Shown here: one piece after another, positions 35,372-47,180 of the stretch
How the letters are laid out: the number at the start of each line of letters is the position of its first letter
Numbering within the stretch: position 1 is the first letter of the stretch
Origin: Branchiostoma floridae
Taxonomy: Eukaryota > Chordata > Leptocardii > Amphioxiformes > Branchiostomatidae
Assembly (NCBI RefSeq): GCF_000003815.2
Contig: NC_049980.1
Span: forward strand, 34,157,465 to 34,218,372
Reading direction: 5' to 3'
Length of the DNA stretch: 60,908 bases
Program-made: the position numbers and the translations under genes
Notes under the pieces: generated by a model
What the model was told of the DNA's origin: nothing
The model's database searches: none
What the model saw: the letters and a program-made list of their open reading frames with translations, nothing else

Positions 35372-36409
35372 TTAGGACAGTGACGTAAACCTAAGGGCCT
35401 GGTGTATGAGTGGGAGTCAGGCGTTAAACCTAAACACACTTATCAACAAGACAAGTGGTGACCCAGTTTGCTTGGCCGAAAACGCCAGCCATAGTAAAGC
35501 CGCACTCTATTTATTAGTCATTTGCAATTATTAGCCATTCGAAACCCATCGTGCTTAACCCCATTTGAGGATAACTGCTTTACTTCTGCATTCGGTGTAT
35601 CTTTTAGAATACTCAGTCGCCCAGCTTGATGGACTAAATCGATAGTGCACTGACACAAGAAGCAGCTCTCTGGCCGTCGGGCTGGGTTTGTTTTGCGGAG
35701 GGCAGGATAAAAATGGGACATGCTCGGAATATCAACATAAATCTATAGTTGTGAGTCACAATCTTGGTTCTAACACGGTTACTACTAGTTTCTGGCGACC
35801 TGCGTCTTGCTCTGTACATTTTCTGCGACACTGTCCATTCTTTCTGTCACTCCCAACCGGCGAAGTAGACCTTCCTCACCTCACAGCTCATTACCATAAC
35901 CACATTCGGGAAGGGAGAGAGAATTCTAGCTTGGTATTTTCAGATGCGTTATAGCTGGAATAAGAAACCACTGTGGAAGCCAGTCCAGACATCTTAATCT
36001 TTGCTGTCCACACTCAATCTTGGTTACTGCTAGTCTCTGGCGACCTGCGTCTTGCTCTGTACATTTTCTGCGACACTGTCCATTCTTTCTGTCACTCCCT
36101 CACCGGCGAAGGAGACCTTCCAACCACCGCACCTCATTATCCAACAGGCGGGAGCGTGTAGAGAATTCTATTTTACTTTTTAATAGCTCGGCGTTTTCAG
36201 ATGCTGAAAAAAGAAATCACTGTGCACGCCTGTCCAGGCTGCCCACACGATCATTACATCATTCCTCCAAAAGGCCTAGCTTTATGGTCGACTGCCTTCA
36301 GTAGACAAAACAAAATAATCTGCTCGTTAAAATCCCGTTTTCTGCTGACCTCGGTCTTGTTTTGCGCATTTTTCCAAAGGCTTAGATTTATGGTAGGCTG
36401 CGTTCAATG

Positions 36410-36800
36410 AATGAATGGACGAATGAATGAAGACCTTTATTGTACATACATACCCACTGGGTTCAGTACATGAGACACATGAAATGTAACAAGAGATACA
36501 TGAAATATGTACAATGAATCTACAATACTCAAGAATCAAATTCTACTATTCGAATTCTTCTCGTTTCTTTGTGATATTGAAAATATAGAAGCAGATATGC
36601 TTTATAAGTAAAGGTTTGTCTAAATTCATAAGTAATAAAAATTTGTCTATATTACTTATAGAAAAAATAATCTCGTTTATTACGTGCAACGGCCCTACAC
36701 ACGCATCGTGTAGAGTACTAAGGGGTGCTTGGCTGAAAACTCGAGTTTTAGCGAAGCCACTCTGCAATAATTGAATTATATACACTTGATGAATTGTGCC
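36410..36800 (-). mobile_element. Non-LTR retrotransposon 3' end with ORF2 tail
   Basis: The minus strand reads IDKFLLLMNLDKPLLIKHIC then FYIFNITKKREEFE and a stop. It shares the spacing DKPxL..H...YI(F/Y).IT.KRE with the fragment at 11758-12055. The 3' tail contains TGTACAATAAAGGTCTTCAT followed by CATTC repeats, a normal LINE tail. The upstream part is not recognisable. Confidence 0.8.
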
Positions 36801-36883
36801 TCAGCAGTGGGATCATCAGTTGATCACCACCCATCGTTGGGAATTTCGGCCCATAAAGATCAATATTACCTAGGGGTGGGGTG

Positions 36884-37255
36884 GGTGTGGGCAGCAGTCC
36901 CCTCGGGGTGGGGGGCAGCAGTTCCATCGGGGTGGGGGGCAGCAGTCCCCTCGGGGTGGGGGGCAGCAGTTCCATCGGGGTGGGGGGCAGCAGTTCCATC
37001 GGGGTGGGGGGCAGCAGTCCCCTCGGGGTGGGGGGCAGCAGTCCCCTCGGGGTGGGGGGCAGCAGTTCCATCGGGGTGGGGGCAGCAGTCCCCTCGGGGT
37101 GGGGGGCAGCAGTTCCATCGGGGTGGGGGCAGCAGTTCCATCGGGGTGGGGGCAGCAGTTCCATCGGGGTGGGGGCAGCAGTTCCATCGGGGTGGGGGGC
37201 AGCAGTTCCATCGGGGTGGGGGGCAGCAGTTCCATCGGGGTGGGGGGCAGTAGTG
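36884..37255. repeat. 24-bp G-rich minisatellite, about 15 copies
   Basis: The unit is GGGGGGCAGCAGTTCCATCG GGGT, alternating with a CCCCT variant. The unit is eight codons long, which opens five frames on both strands (for example GSSSIGVG); none is supported as a gene. Confidence 0.97.
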
Positions 37256-37299
37256 CTTGGTACCCCCCCCCCCCTACTTGTGAGTTATAGAATGGCTAT

Positions 37300-38545
37300 G
37301 CCTCAGCCTTTTTAAACCTGGATGTATTTGTTACCGAAGCCACTCTGTAATATTTACTAGCTACTTGAAAAAAGTGTCATGCTTTACATTAGTTAAGGAT
37401 AGCGCTTTTAGATCAATGTTTTAGGATACTAAGCCACAATACACCCTTGCATAACAGTTTGTGGACTAACAAAAGTAATCGGGAGAGGGCGTTATTGCAC
37501 AGGCTGTGAAGATACCATGGTGGGAAATGGACTGTTGATACTCATCAAATCAGGCGTGTTGTGCTGCCCGATATCGCACGGTGGCGCTCGTGCACTGATA
37601 TGTCGGGTACAAATACCCCGTCAAATTGAAGTCGATATTATTGGGAGGCGGTTAGATGACCTGGTTCCGATAGAGGCCCGGAAAGGTTCGGATAAACCGT
37701 GATTTGATCCCATGCCAGACTGCCAGAGACTGTGTTAGGGGCCCGATGTAACGTGAAAAAGTTGAACATCGCGCCAAGTCCTCTAAAAACTATGCCAATA
37801 TCGGACAAAGTACAGTACAGTAGCACTAGTATTTCTACGTTATTTCATATTCAGCATCAACTCCTTTTAAAGGTTCAATTTCTGTAGTCCGCTATTTTAA
37901 GTCCCCCTGTTTTGTCCACATTGTAGCACCCTTACGGGCTGTATGATGTCGATCAGGAATTATGTAAAATTTACTTGATCGATGCAAGGGAAAATACTAA
38001 GCATTTACTAGCCGACGTTCTTTCTAGCCTGGTCTCTCCATTTATATGGGCGAGCAATATATGTTTTTATACATAAATAATTACATTTTATGTCTTTATC
38101 AGGACTTAAATCGTGAAATCTTTGTGTTTGTAATATCTTGCCTGGTCCTCGCAGCCCGTCATGCTCTCAATGTACACCGGGCTGCAGGCAGATTTGAGCT
38201 TACCATCAATAAAAAAAAGGTTCAAACAAACAGAATATTTGATATTTGGCTACATTACAAACGTGGTTCTAAGGATACATGGCGGACCAGGGGTACCGAG
38301 GAAAACCACCAGCACAAGAAAAAATCTGTACTCTAACATCTTAACCTGCAGTATACTGAACCAAATCAGTAGTGATTATGGGGTATGAGAAATTTCAAGA
38401 ATTTAATTTCAATCTGCAGTTAAAAGAATTTGATTTGAATTTGAAACTAGAAAACACCACAAACGAGGAACGAACCAACCTTATCAATAGCAGCCCCAAC
38501 TTCTCTGTTCTTTGTGAGTTTTTTACTTTCAATCCCTTGTGACAT
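37300..38545. other. Intergenic, no gene seen
   Basis: A repeat tail at about 38150-38230 (GGGCTGCAGGCAGATTTGAG CTT...AATAAAAAAAAGGTTCAAAC) resembles 3236-3310 (opposite strand relation at its start) and 45355-45420. Nothing else is recognised. Confidence 0.5.
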
Positions 38546-38547
38546 CC

Positions 38548-39259
38548 CCTGTTCACAGTGCTGAAGGACTTTCCCTCTGCTTAGTGCTAATGGACCTTCC
38601 CTGTCCTTAGTGCTAATGGACCTTCCCTGTCCTTAGTGCTAATGGACCTTCCCTGTCCTTAGTGCTGAAGGACCTTCCATGTGCTTAGTGCTGAAGGACC
38701 TTTCCTGTCCTTAGTGTTGAAGGATCTTCCCCGTCCTTAGTGCTGAAGGACCTTCCCCGTCCTTAGTGCTGAAGGACCTTCCATGTCCTTAGTGCTAATG
38801 GACATTCCCTGTCTTTAGTGCTAATGGAACTACCCTGTCCTTAGTGCTGAAGGACCTTCCCTGTCCTTAGTGCTAATGGACCTTCCCTGTCCTTAGTGCT
38901 AATGGACCTTCCCTGTCCTTAGTGCTGAAGGACCTTCCCTGTCCTTAGTGCTAATGGACCTTCCCTGTCCTTAGTGCTAATGGACATTCCCTGTCCTTAG
39001 TGCTAATGGACCTTCCCTGTCCTTAGTGCTAATGGACCTTCCCTGTCCTTAGTGCTAATGGGCATTCCCTACCCTTAGTGCTAATGGACCTTCCCAGTCC
39101 TAAGTGCTAGTGGACATTCCCTGTCCTTAGTGCTAATGGACCTTCCCTGTCCTTAGTGCTAATGGACCTTCCCTGTCCTTAATACTAATGAATCTTCCCT
39201 ATCCTTAGTGCTAATGGATCTTCCTTGTCCTTACTGCTGAAGGACCTTCCATATCCTTA
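38548..39259. repeat. 26-bp minisatellite, about 27 copies
   Basis: The unit is CTTAGTGCTAATGGACCTTC CCTGTC, with a GCTGAAGG variant dominating the left part and GCTAATGG the right part. Confidence 0.96.
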
Positions 39260-39267
39260 GTGCTAAT

Positions 39268-39690
39268 TAGGGCTGGGTATCGGTACTGCGTACCGGTACA
39301 AAACCGGTTTTTCTTATTGGACCGGTCCAGAAAAACCGGACCTGAAAAAATTAGGTGGACCGGATGTTGGACCGATTCGAAAATTAACAGATTATTTCAT
39401 CAGGCATTCACACGTTTTAGCGCTTGCAGATGGAAGAAAATAACAAGAGTGAAGTAGAGTAGAATTTATAGTAATTTTTACAGCCAATCATACAGGTGCA
39501 GTTAGCGTTGTATGGTTTTAAAACGCCAGTGTAAGTCTAATACTCCACCAAACAGATTTCTTTGTAGTAAAATGGACCATTGGTATGAGTCATACTGCAT
39601 AAGGTCCAGGTTCAGGTCCGGACCTGGACCTGATCCTTTGGACCTGAACCGGACCTGGACCTGAATTTTCTGTACCGGTACCCAGCCCTA
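39268..39690. mobile_element. hAT-like TIR element, 423 bp, inserted in the 26-bp array
   Basis: The ends TAGGGCTGGGTATCGGTAC and GTACCGGTACCCAGCCCTA are inverted copies. The 8 bp GTGCTAAT lies on both sides (39260-39267 and 39691-39698), consistent with a hAT target duplication, though the array motif itself contains these bases. The interior is rich in GGACC/GGTCC and non-coding. Confidence 0.82.
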
Positions 39691-39698
39691 GTGCTAAT

Positions 39699-39752
39699 GG
39701 AAGGTCCATCAGCACTAAGGACAGGGAAGGTCCATTAGCACTAAGGACAGGT
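39699..39752. repeat. Inverted units of the 26-bp array
   Basis: AAGGTCCATCAGCACTAAGG and AAGGTCCATTAGCACTAAGG are reverse complements of the array unit left of the insertion. The array changes orientation immediately after the hAT-like element. Confidence 0.92.
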
Positions 39753-39759
39753 ACAAATA

Positions 39760-42700
39760 ATCATAAATCTTCACTTTTATTCCACATTCAAGGAGAAGTA
39801 TTCACAAAACCAGTGTCAAGACATGATGCATTTTATTAGACAACATCATACAATCATCACACACACTCATCTCTCACATCCTCAATAACCTTATCTAGAA
39901 TGTTCCTAACTATGTGTAATATTATCAATTCATTATTTTCAACTTTTTTTTTTATCACTAAGCATGAGAGTTGGTAACACTGTAAGTTCTATTGGCTTCA
40001 TGTAAAGTAAATACATTGCAGAAGCTTTGACAGAATTCTCCAAGCTTTTCAGTGGCAAAATTTTCACAAATTCACCAGCAAGAATCTGCTTGAGGATGAC
40101 CAGTATTACATGTATATGCATTTTAACGGCTGTGAGATTTTGTTGGTTTGTGCAGGTAAGTCTACCTGTCATATGTTGTTATTGTCTCAATGCAGAAATC
40201 AACATCAAAGTGAGAGGAAAATTGTGGACACAAAGGGGGGCTTTCAGATTAACAAGCCAGTTCACAGTTTGAACTGCACACGTGAGGGGTCAAAGGTGAA
40301 AGGTGAAGGGGTCAAAGGTGAAGGCCTCACACCTAACAGTTTTTGTCTAAACCATGCTGGAAAATTGAGCAGATGCTTCAGTTTTGTCTCAGGTGCCCTC
40401 ACCTTTGACACATTACCCACAGTGCACCACACTGCACATGTGCAGACCAAACTGTTAACCAGCTGATAAACCAACCGTCAATATCAAAATCTGCGATAAA
40501 AGAGAAGAACAGGTTGCCATGGATACTGCATCATTTGTAACCAACATCTGCTTGGAGATAAAACAAAAGTGCTCCACACAAAATGGACCCCGGAATCGTC
40601 ACCATGATTGTCAGTATATACTGTGTACCGGCATATTATACCTACATTATTAAAATGTCAACATCCAAGTTTCCTTTTTTCATATATAACAATATCAATT
40701 ATGCATATACATTTTGTTCTCATCGCTCATGTCCTAATAACTCTGCTAACATTGTTACAATATAATATTGCCTATATTCATTAGTCATATTCATTCCATA
40801 GTTCACCCCATTGTTTTAGTGACAAGTGAAATATAACAATTGTTTGTCTTGGGTTGCACTGCCTACATCTCGGACAAATAACATCACAGCGGAAGAAGAT
40901 TATTTATCAATCATATAGAAATTCTATTATATAGAAACAGAAGCTGCTTCAAGTATTCACCATAATTTCAACTGCATTTGGAAACTTCCAACTAAGAGAA
41001 GCACAGAAGTCAGAGCCTTAGCTGCCATTACGAGGAACAAAAACACTTAAATGTTTCTGAAAATAAACTTTCTAGTGCTGTAAAAAAACTGTGGAATGTA
41101 ATCTGATGTTCCATAAAACCTCCTCATAACAGAAACAGTACAGAGAGTAGCATAATTTCATGAAACCATTTGAAAGCTCAACTTCAATGTTATTCATGTC
41201 AGAGTGCACAGACTGTAGTCTGGCAGTGCAAATCCTACCAACAGAGATACTGAGTGGAGTCTGTACACTCAACAATGTTCCCTTCAGTACAAGACATTCA
41301 AAACTTTTCAACTTTGATTCATTTATTTCACTTTCAAATGGTTTCATTTAAATAGATCTGATTCAATGGATTTAAATTCAAGATTATAAAATTAACGCTG
41401 GTTCGAGAAGCGGCATTCTTTTGCGCACCTCGTAATACGAGGATAAACTGACTTCAAATAGATTTAATTCAATGGATTGACACCAAATTCAAAATTATAA
41501 AAGACTGATGCATTCTGAGCATATTTCTAAATGTTAAAACTGTCAACAGAACCCTGACCTGGATTCTCTTGCGGTAGAATTTGCAATGCTCTCCCCTGAT
41601 ATATTTATCAAATGTTAAATATGATAGCAGTAGCATTTGATGGATATATCTGGGGTGAAGGTTGATGTAGTATTTTGTATAAGATAGTACCGTATGTTGT
41701 ACATTATCATATCCGTATATCCATCATCACTATATCAACATGTGTATCAAACTGGGTGGGTTATATCATATCATCCATATCATATCATCCATATCAGCGG
41801 GTTCTACAGTGTTTGTTAGTGTGCTCGGCAGATACGTGCCATACATTCAATCTCCAATTGTTTAAGTACTTAAGTCCATGTATTGTCTATTTCCCTGTCT
41901 AGGGTACTATTGTAATAATAAATACTATTTATTTTTACATGCAGGTAGAAAGTCTTCGTGTATTTCAGCATGTGTCAGCACATATAACAATGCATGATGA
42001 AATGTGTTCATTTATAATTTCATACATCATTTGTTCTGATACTTCTTCCCTCCTGCAATTCTATCACATCTATAGGTATAATGTATAATCAATTTCCAGT
42101 CAATACCAAACATTACCGTGATGTCAAACAATGTAAATGGATTAGAACAATGATTTTGTGTATTGCAGAATGTTGTTACAGTAGTGTTGTTGTGAAGAAG
42201 GGAAACACGGGCCCCAAACATGCAAACAATGCTAACCGCTTCCCGCTTATGCAAACATTGACACTCTATCAAATCACAGATATTTCATTCATGCACAAAC
42301 AGGTCGTTGTAGAAATCTGAAATATCTCCAATTTCATTTCTGTACAATTATTTCTGTCCCTTTAGATACCTGACAATGCTGGTATGTCTGTTTCCTCTTT
42401 CAGCTGTAAGAGTCTACAGTTAATATGTATTAATAGTTCCAGCAATTATGTTGATGATGATGAAGGTCCTTCATGCAGGCTTGTTTCCAAAGGTGCATAA
42501 GTTCACGTGAGATAAACTACACAGTTCTCATAGACCAGCTAAAACAAGCACTACAACAGTGCAAACTTGTTACAACATTGATATTGTCAACCTTTACAGA
42601 GTTACAGAAGTGTTGTTGTGATCACAATTTCTTTCACAGTGTCTTATTTTCTCCAGTATTTTACAGCTGAATTTTGTTGTTGAGTGATGACAACAGTAAA

Positions 42701-43480
42701 GCTGTCCCATGAAATCTCTGGATACAAGGGGATTTTTTTTAGGCAGTAGAATTCATGCAAAGTTTGTAAATAATGAACTTAATTACATGTATGTAGGATA
42801 CACAAAAAGGCACAGTTTTTAAACTTTCTCACCAACATTATCAGACAAAGCTGCCAAGTAATATACAAATTTAATGTATGTTGTATTCCTAAATAAAATA
42901 ATACTGCAAGCCTTGTTGCTGGTAAAACGCAGAACAAGCATTGATAGGGGGTGGCGCACAGTAGATACATGTACATACAGCTGGGCATACACAGATACTC
43001 AGGTAAGTGTGGGGTACGGTATGCCTTTGCTCACAGCTATCACATTTACAAGAACACATGGAAGTCAGCCAGGGCAATGTCTGATACATTCTGGTATATC
43101 AACTCTATGGGAAGGTGCATGGGAGCTGCAAGTTATTTTAATCATAACAGCAACCTCTGATGAAATTCTGTCTTCTTTAAATAATGTCTGCTGCTAAAAA
43201 TGTACAGTCAAAACTAACTAGAGCTAAGCAGTAACTATTACTTCTTACAAGAGAACATGTACTAGAGTTGGCAGTGACTATAACTTGTACATAGCTTATA
43301 TTAAATCCATGCCTTTTCATGATTGTGTAATGGGTAGGAATGAGTTAACTTTAAACCCTTAACTTTTGTTACACCATAGTTAATGTTAGTTTCGTCACCT
43401 GTTAGTGCTTATAATGGTTCCTACTTGTGTTTCCTACAATAGTTCTGTTCCTATATAGTTCCTACATGTATAACTTATGT
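39760..43480. other. AT-rich intergenic stretch, no gene seen
   Basis: A duplicated 45-bp segment (ATTCAATGGATTTAAATTCA type) lies at 41350-41393 and 41455-41503. A short hairpin is at about 41590-41661. 40310-40450 contains CACCTTTGACACATTACCCA, similar to 24855-24885. No exon or RNA gene is recognised. Confidence 0.5.
41159..41348. mobile_element. Foldback element, about 190 bp
   Basis: The left arm CATGAAACCATTTGAAAG and the right arm CTTTCAAATGGTTTCAT are inverted copies, with inner complementary AACTTCAA/TTCAACTTTGA segments. Overlapping open frames on both strands are a consequence of the symmetry. Confidence 0.65.
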
Positions 43481-43486
43481 AGCGTT

Positions 43487-43690
43487 AGTTCACCTTTATC
43501 CGCGGGGTAACCTATATTCGTCGGTTTTGAAAACAGGGTATCTAGGAATATGTTTTGGACGGTGGTTTCAAAATGCAGAAGAAATATTGCAGTTAATTTG
43601 TGTGAAACCACCATACATCAACTTGATATCCCTAAAAACGTGTTTTTCTAAAACAAAGTACTTAGGCTACCCCGCTGATAAAGGTGAACT
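43487..43690. mobile_element. TIR element, 204 bp (TTCACCTTTATC family)
   Basis: The ends AGTTCACCTTTATCCGCGGG GTA and TACCCCGCTGATAAAGGTGA ACT are inverted copies; an inner pair is GGTGGTTTCA / TGAAACCACC. A second copy begins at 60725 and runs off the window. Remnants lie at 27080-27300. Confidence 0.88.
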
Positions 43691-43969
43691 GACATTAACA
43701 TGATTGGCAAGCTGGGTTTCTTCTCACAGCGCTTTTGTTTCACTTCAGTTCCCTGTAATATGATACCGTTCCTGATGGGGGCGTGTTCCCTTCACCTGTC
43801 AATCATGTTAGCTTGACACCTGTCAGTCATCCCGTTAGCAAAGGGGCCATACCATTGGAGCGTGCGGGGGTGTTCATGTCTGGGCGGGCTCTACTGGAAC
43901 ACAAACAGCCATGCATTAACCACAGACAGAAGCATCGCAGCCAGCCAGGGTGCTATCCAGAGCTTTGGG

Positions 43970-44310
43970 GCAGGGGGAGGGGTGGGTATTTCTTGCTGGA
44001 CCAGTCCAAGAAAAAAATGGACTGGAAAAAATGATTTCCTTCCATTTTGTTAATAGATATAATTCTTTTGGTTACATTATTGTCAAATGTATAATTTTTA
44101 CACATCTGTCCAATCTTTATTCAGCTTATGAGTTGTTAAATTGTATCATTATTTGTTACTTTGAAGGAAGACTATGTATAAGCCATGAGGCTTTTTTCTT
44201 CCCCCTGCACGTACTTTCATCCTTTAATTTGTTTTATGTTATCTTTTTTAAAGATTGTGCAAAATAAACAAAATCAAAAATCAAATCAAAAACGTCTGGG
44301 TTTTGGACCG
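43970..44310. mobile_element. GGACCGGTCC-type element interrupted by a retrotransposon tail
   Basis: GGACCAGTCCAAGAAAAAAA at 43999 and TTGGACCGGTTAAAAT at 44303 resemble the interior of the hAT-like element at 39268. Between them lies sequence ending in GTGCAAAATAAACAAAATCA, like a LINE 3' end. The boundaries are uncertain. Confidence 0.4.
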
Positions 44311-44569
44311 GTTAAAATATATGTGAGGTGACTGATTACCAAAGGGGCACAATTCTGTCTTCAGGTGACAAATGATAAATTAGGTTCTTTTTGAGGTTGT
44401 GCAGTCAGCACTTAATTGTCAGCACTGAAAATAAATGTATCACGCCAACATACAATTTAGATATCACTTGTAGTACTCAATGAGACCTGTGCTTGTGTCT
44501 TGCTCTTCAAAATATGATAGTAACGTTACTACAGTAACTGCACTGCTATAATCAGGTCCTAGCCAGCAA

Positions 44570-44940
44570 ATGAGAAGATCACAACCTTCACCTCTGCTTG
44601 GAGAGCAGAAGCCTTAAGGAACGAGCCAAGGAAAATCGTTTACCTGTAGTTTTTGTGATAAAGGTTGTGAGAAACTGACTTACTCGGACCAGCTAACCTG
44701 CCGTCAGAAAGTAGGGCATACATGTATGAGAAGGTCACAATTGTCCCTATCAGTCTCTGCTAAGAGAGTAGCAAGCTTAAGGGAAGATCATTTAACAGGA
44801 GTTTTTGTGATAAAGTTTGGGTTATCGTGTATGTGGAGACGAAAGAAAATAATAGACTCTACTCGGCCGTCAGAAAGTGGGGCATATGATAAGGTCACAA
44901 TTTTCCCAATCAGCTCCTGCTTGGAGAGTACTTAGTAGAT
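44570..44940. repeat. Tandem repeat of about 160 bp, 2-3 copies
   Basis: AAGGTCACAATT, ATCAGTCTCTGCTNGGAGAG, TTTTTGTGATAAAG and CCGTCAGAAAGTNGGGCATA recur in order at about 44570, 44730 and 44890. Confidence 0.8.
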
Positions 44941-45046
44941 TTTACTTATCTGTAATGGTTCAGGAGTCTGCCCCCGATAGTGGAGCTACTCAGGCAATGG
45001 TGAGATTACAGACGTGTTCAGAGCCTTGTACATGTATTTCAGACGT

Positions 45047-45316
45047 TTACTTCATCATTATGACAGATGCTGATAAAGTAAAGCTCTTACACTCACAGAT
45101 GATTGACTTGGAATGCTTCTTCATGATTATAACATTTTTGACATGTGGGAGCTTTATTAGAAATTTAAAATGAGCTGTCTCTAAATTTTTCAGGTGCCTG
45201 TGTAAAATCCTTGCATTCTCAGGGGCATCTTCCATGGACAAGAAACACTCTAATTTAAGTCTAAGGCTTCTGAAATCACATGAATCTGCCAGTACTGTGG
45301 TACACAGTGTTTTCAC
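45047..45316 (-). other. Unassigned minus-strand ORF, possible exon
   Basis: The frame is open for 89 codons and includes the segment RLKLECFLSMEDAPENARIL, which looks more protein-like than the low-complexity frames nearby. CTGCTCAG at its upstream edge could be an acceptor. I do not recognise a family and see no partner exon, so this stays a hypothesis. Confidence 0.2.
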
Positions 45317-46054
45317 TTGGGCCTGAGCAGCTTAAGTTTGAAGCTTTGTTTATTTATGAAAGCTCAAATCGGCCTGCAGGCCGCTTTTCATTGAGGTCAT
45401 GAGGGAAGAGGCAAGGGCCAGACAAAGTATATACAGTTTATATCATTATAAATATTATTATTATTGCAGTCAAATCTGTGCATGAGACCATCTCCAGATA
45501 CCACCAACTTGTCACTTTTTGGTGTCTATTAGATAATGTTTCTCCTGGACACAAGCATATAGTGCCCACCTGTCGACATCGAGCAGATTTTATCCGTCAC
45601 CGAGAGGTCTTCTTTATTATTGTTTTTTTAAGGGGGGGGGGGAGAGGTGGGGTTGGTTGGTGCGGGATGTGTCATGGATAGCACCCTGGTAGCCACACGT
45701 ATTACACAGCCACAAAAAGCCACAGTCAGTACGTCAATCAGCGTAACTACATGGTGGTAAGTAACAACATACAAACAATGCTGCAATGTTGGAACCAGGG
45801 CTCTTGGCAGCTAACCCCAAAATCTGTCATTTGACAAAATCTCTGCTGCATATTACACATTTTTAGACCATTTCGTCAACATTGACAGACAGAAATTGGT
45901 GGAAAATATCCAAATTTGAACAAACTGAAGGTGAATGTTAAGGCTCGGTATGGCGGCCTTGAAAAGGTGTCCTCGAACAAGAAACACCTGTTCCACCATA
46001 CTTTCTACTGTATTGGCCAGGAGTCTTAATAAAAAAGGAAATAAATACATAATA

Positions 46055-46173
46055 CATATTGAAAAAGTTTAAACTTTGTTCCAACACAAAGAAGGGACTC
46101 ACCATAAATTTTCATAAAATTTTTGGTGAGTCCCTTCTTTGTGTTGGAACAAAGTTTAAACTTTTTCAATATG
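46055..46173. mobile_element. Near-perfect 119-bp hairpin element
   Basis: Arms of about 50 bp (CATATTGAAAAAGTTTAAAC through AAGAAGGGACTCACC, and the inverse) surround a loop of about 20 bp. TA flanks TTGAAAAAG...CTTTTTCAA on both sides, compatible with a Tc1/mariner-type duplication. The arm core and flank are shared with 14825-15103. Confidence 0.88.
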
Positions 46174-46389
46174 GAATCTACCAACACAGATGAGCTTTCA
46201 TTCAAATAAATAATACACCTGGTGATTATCAAATAAAGTAAAAAAAAATGCCAAATGACGGCCTGCAAATTGAACAATGATTAACAGAAATTTGTACACA
46301 AATCCAGAATATCTTTTTAGGATTTTTCCTTTAAAGCCCCCTAGGTAGAACTAGAAGGCAACCCTGATGTTTGGAAGATTGAACAGATA

Positions 46390-46567
46390 CAGTCAAACCT
46401 GTATTAGGGGCCACCTCTACAGAGGGGCCACCTGTCCATAGTGGCCACTTTTTGTCGGTCCCTTGGGTATTTTATCTACAAGTTGCCACCTCTATACAGA
46501 GGCCACCTGTCTATAGTGGCCAAATTTGTCCGGCCCCTTGAGTGGCCGCTATAGACAGGTTTGACTG
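46390..46567. mobile_element. Tc1/mariner-like miniature TIR element, 178 bp
   Basis: The ends CAGTCAAACCTGT and ACAGGTTTGACTG are flanked by TA on both sides (46388-46389 and 46568-46569). The interior repeats GGCCACCTGTCNATAGTGGCC. The arm and interior match the unit of the 57-bp minisatellite at 6405-6790. Confidence 0.88.
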
Positions 46568-46625
46568 TATACAAGAATGATGACCGGCCAGAGCCCTGGT
46601 TGTGGTGCACTCTGCTGTGGGTAAG

Positions 46626-46866
46626 ACACATCGGCAACATCAGTGAGTGAGATTAAGCAAAGCACACGAGAGCAGACTATGTTCAAGTTCAACACCACAC
46701 AGGAAAACACTACATGTCTATCATACAACAGTGAAACCTGCACATAGACACATCGGCAACATCAGTGAGTGAGATTAAGCAAAGCACACAAGAGCAGACT
46801 ATCTCCAAGTTCAATACCACACAGGAAAACACTGCATGTTCATACAGCAGTGAAACCTGCACATAG
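46626..46866. repeat. Direct repeat of about 120 bp, 2 copies
   Basis: GACACATCGGCAACATCAGT, GAGATTAAGCAAAGCACAC and AGTGAAACCTGCACATA occur at 46626-46745 and 46746-46866. Confidence 0.93.
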
Positions 46867-47180
46867 ACACATCCTGGTTTTAAGGCAACTGACAGTTGGC
46901 TCAAGTTTAGATTGAGTTTAAGATTTTGCTTTTGTGTGTCATTATAAAGACTAAGACATATTTTGACGTTTATTTGCACATTTTAAAAAACAAACATAAA
47001 GGAAAGAAAAAGAAGGAAGACATGCTATAAAAAAAGCCATGGGGCTTATTCTGGCCCCCATCAAAGTAAATCGCATCAAATTCAAGAAAATTTAGCAACT
47101 ATTGTGATTGTGAATATACCCAAGTTGATTTTGGTTGTGTTTATGCATTAATATATATCAAAGGCTACAATACATACTTA

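Larger units (their letters stand above)
27300..36410. repeat. Complex repeat domain with higher-order organisation
   Basis: One cassette (ACTGCCAGTCTCTGGCGACC, TGTACATTTTGTGCGTCACT, CCTTCCTCACCTCACAGCTC, CAGATGCGTTATTGCTGGAA) recurs near 27590, 27780, 29280, 29610, 29935, 30375, 32750, 35760 and 36020. A second (TGCCCAGCTAAGGAACAATG, GACGGGGTCGCAGGTATCTG, TTTTCTGACCCATTTTGATC) recurs at 28285-28600, 31862-32190 and 33487-33830. A third (TTGTGAAGGGCAGTATGAAA, ATGGGACCTGATCGGGATAG) recurs at 28858, 29152 and 33980. The cassettes appear in a repeating order. Open frames inside follow the cassettes and are not supported as genes. Confidence 0.8.

Noticed and set aside
36771-37315. Glycine/serine- or proline-rich repeat proteins in several frames
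   Set aside because: Product of the 24-bp minisatellite; five overlapping frames on both strands cannot all be coding and none has outside support.
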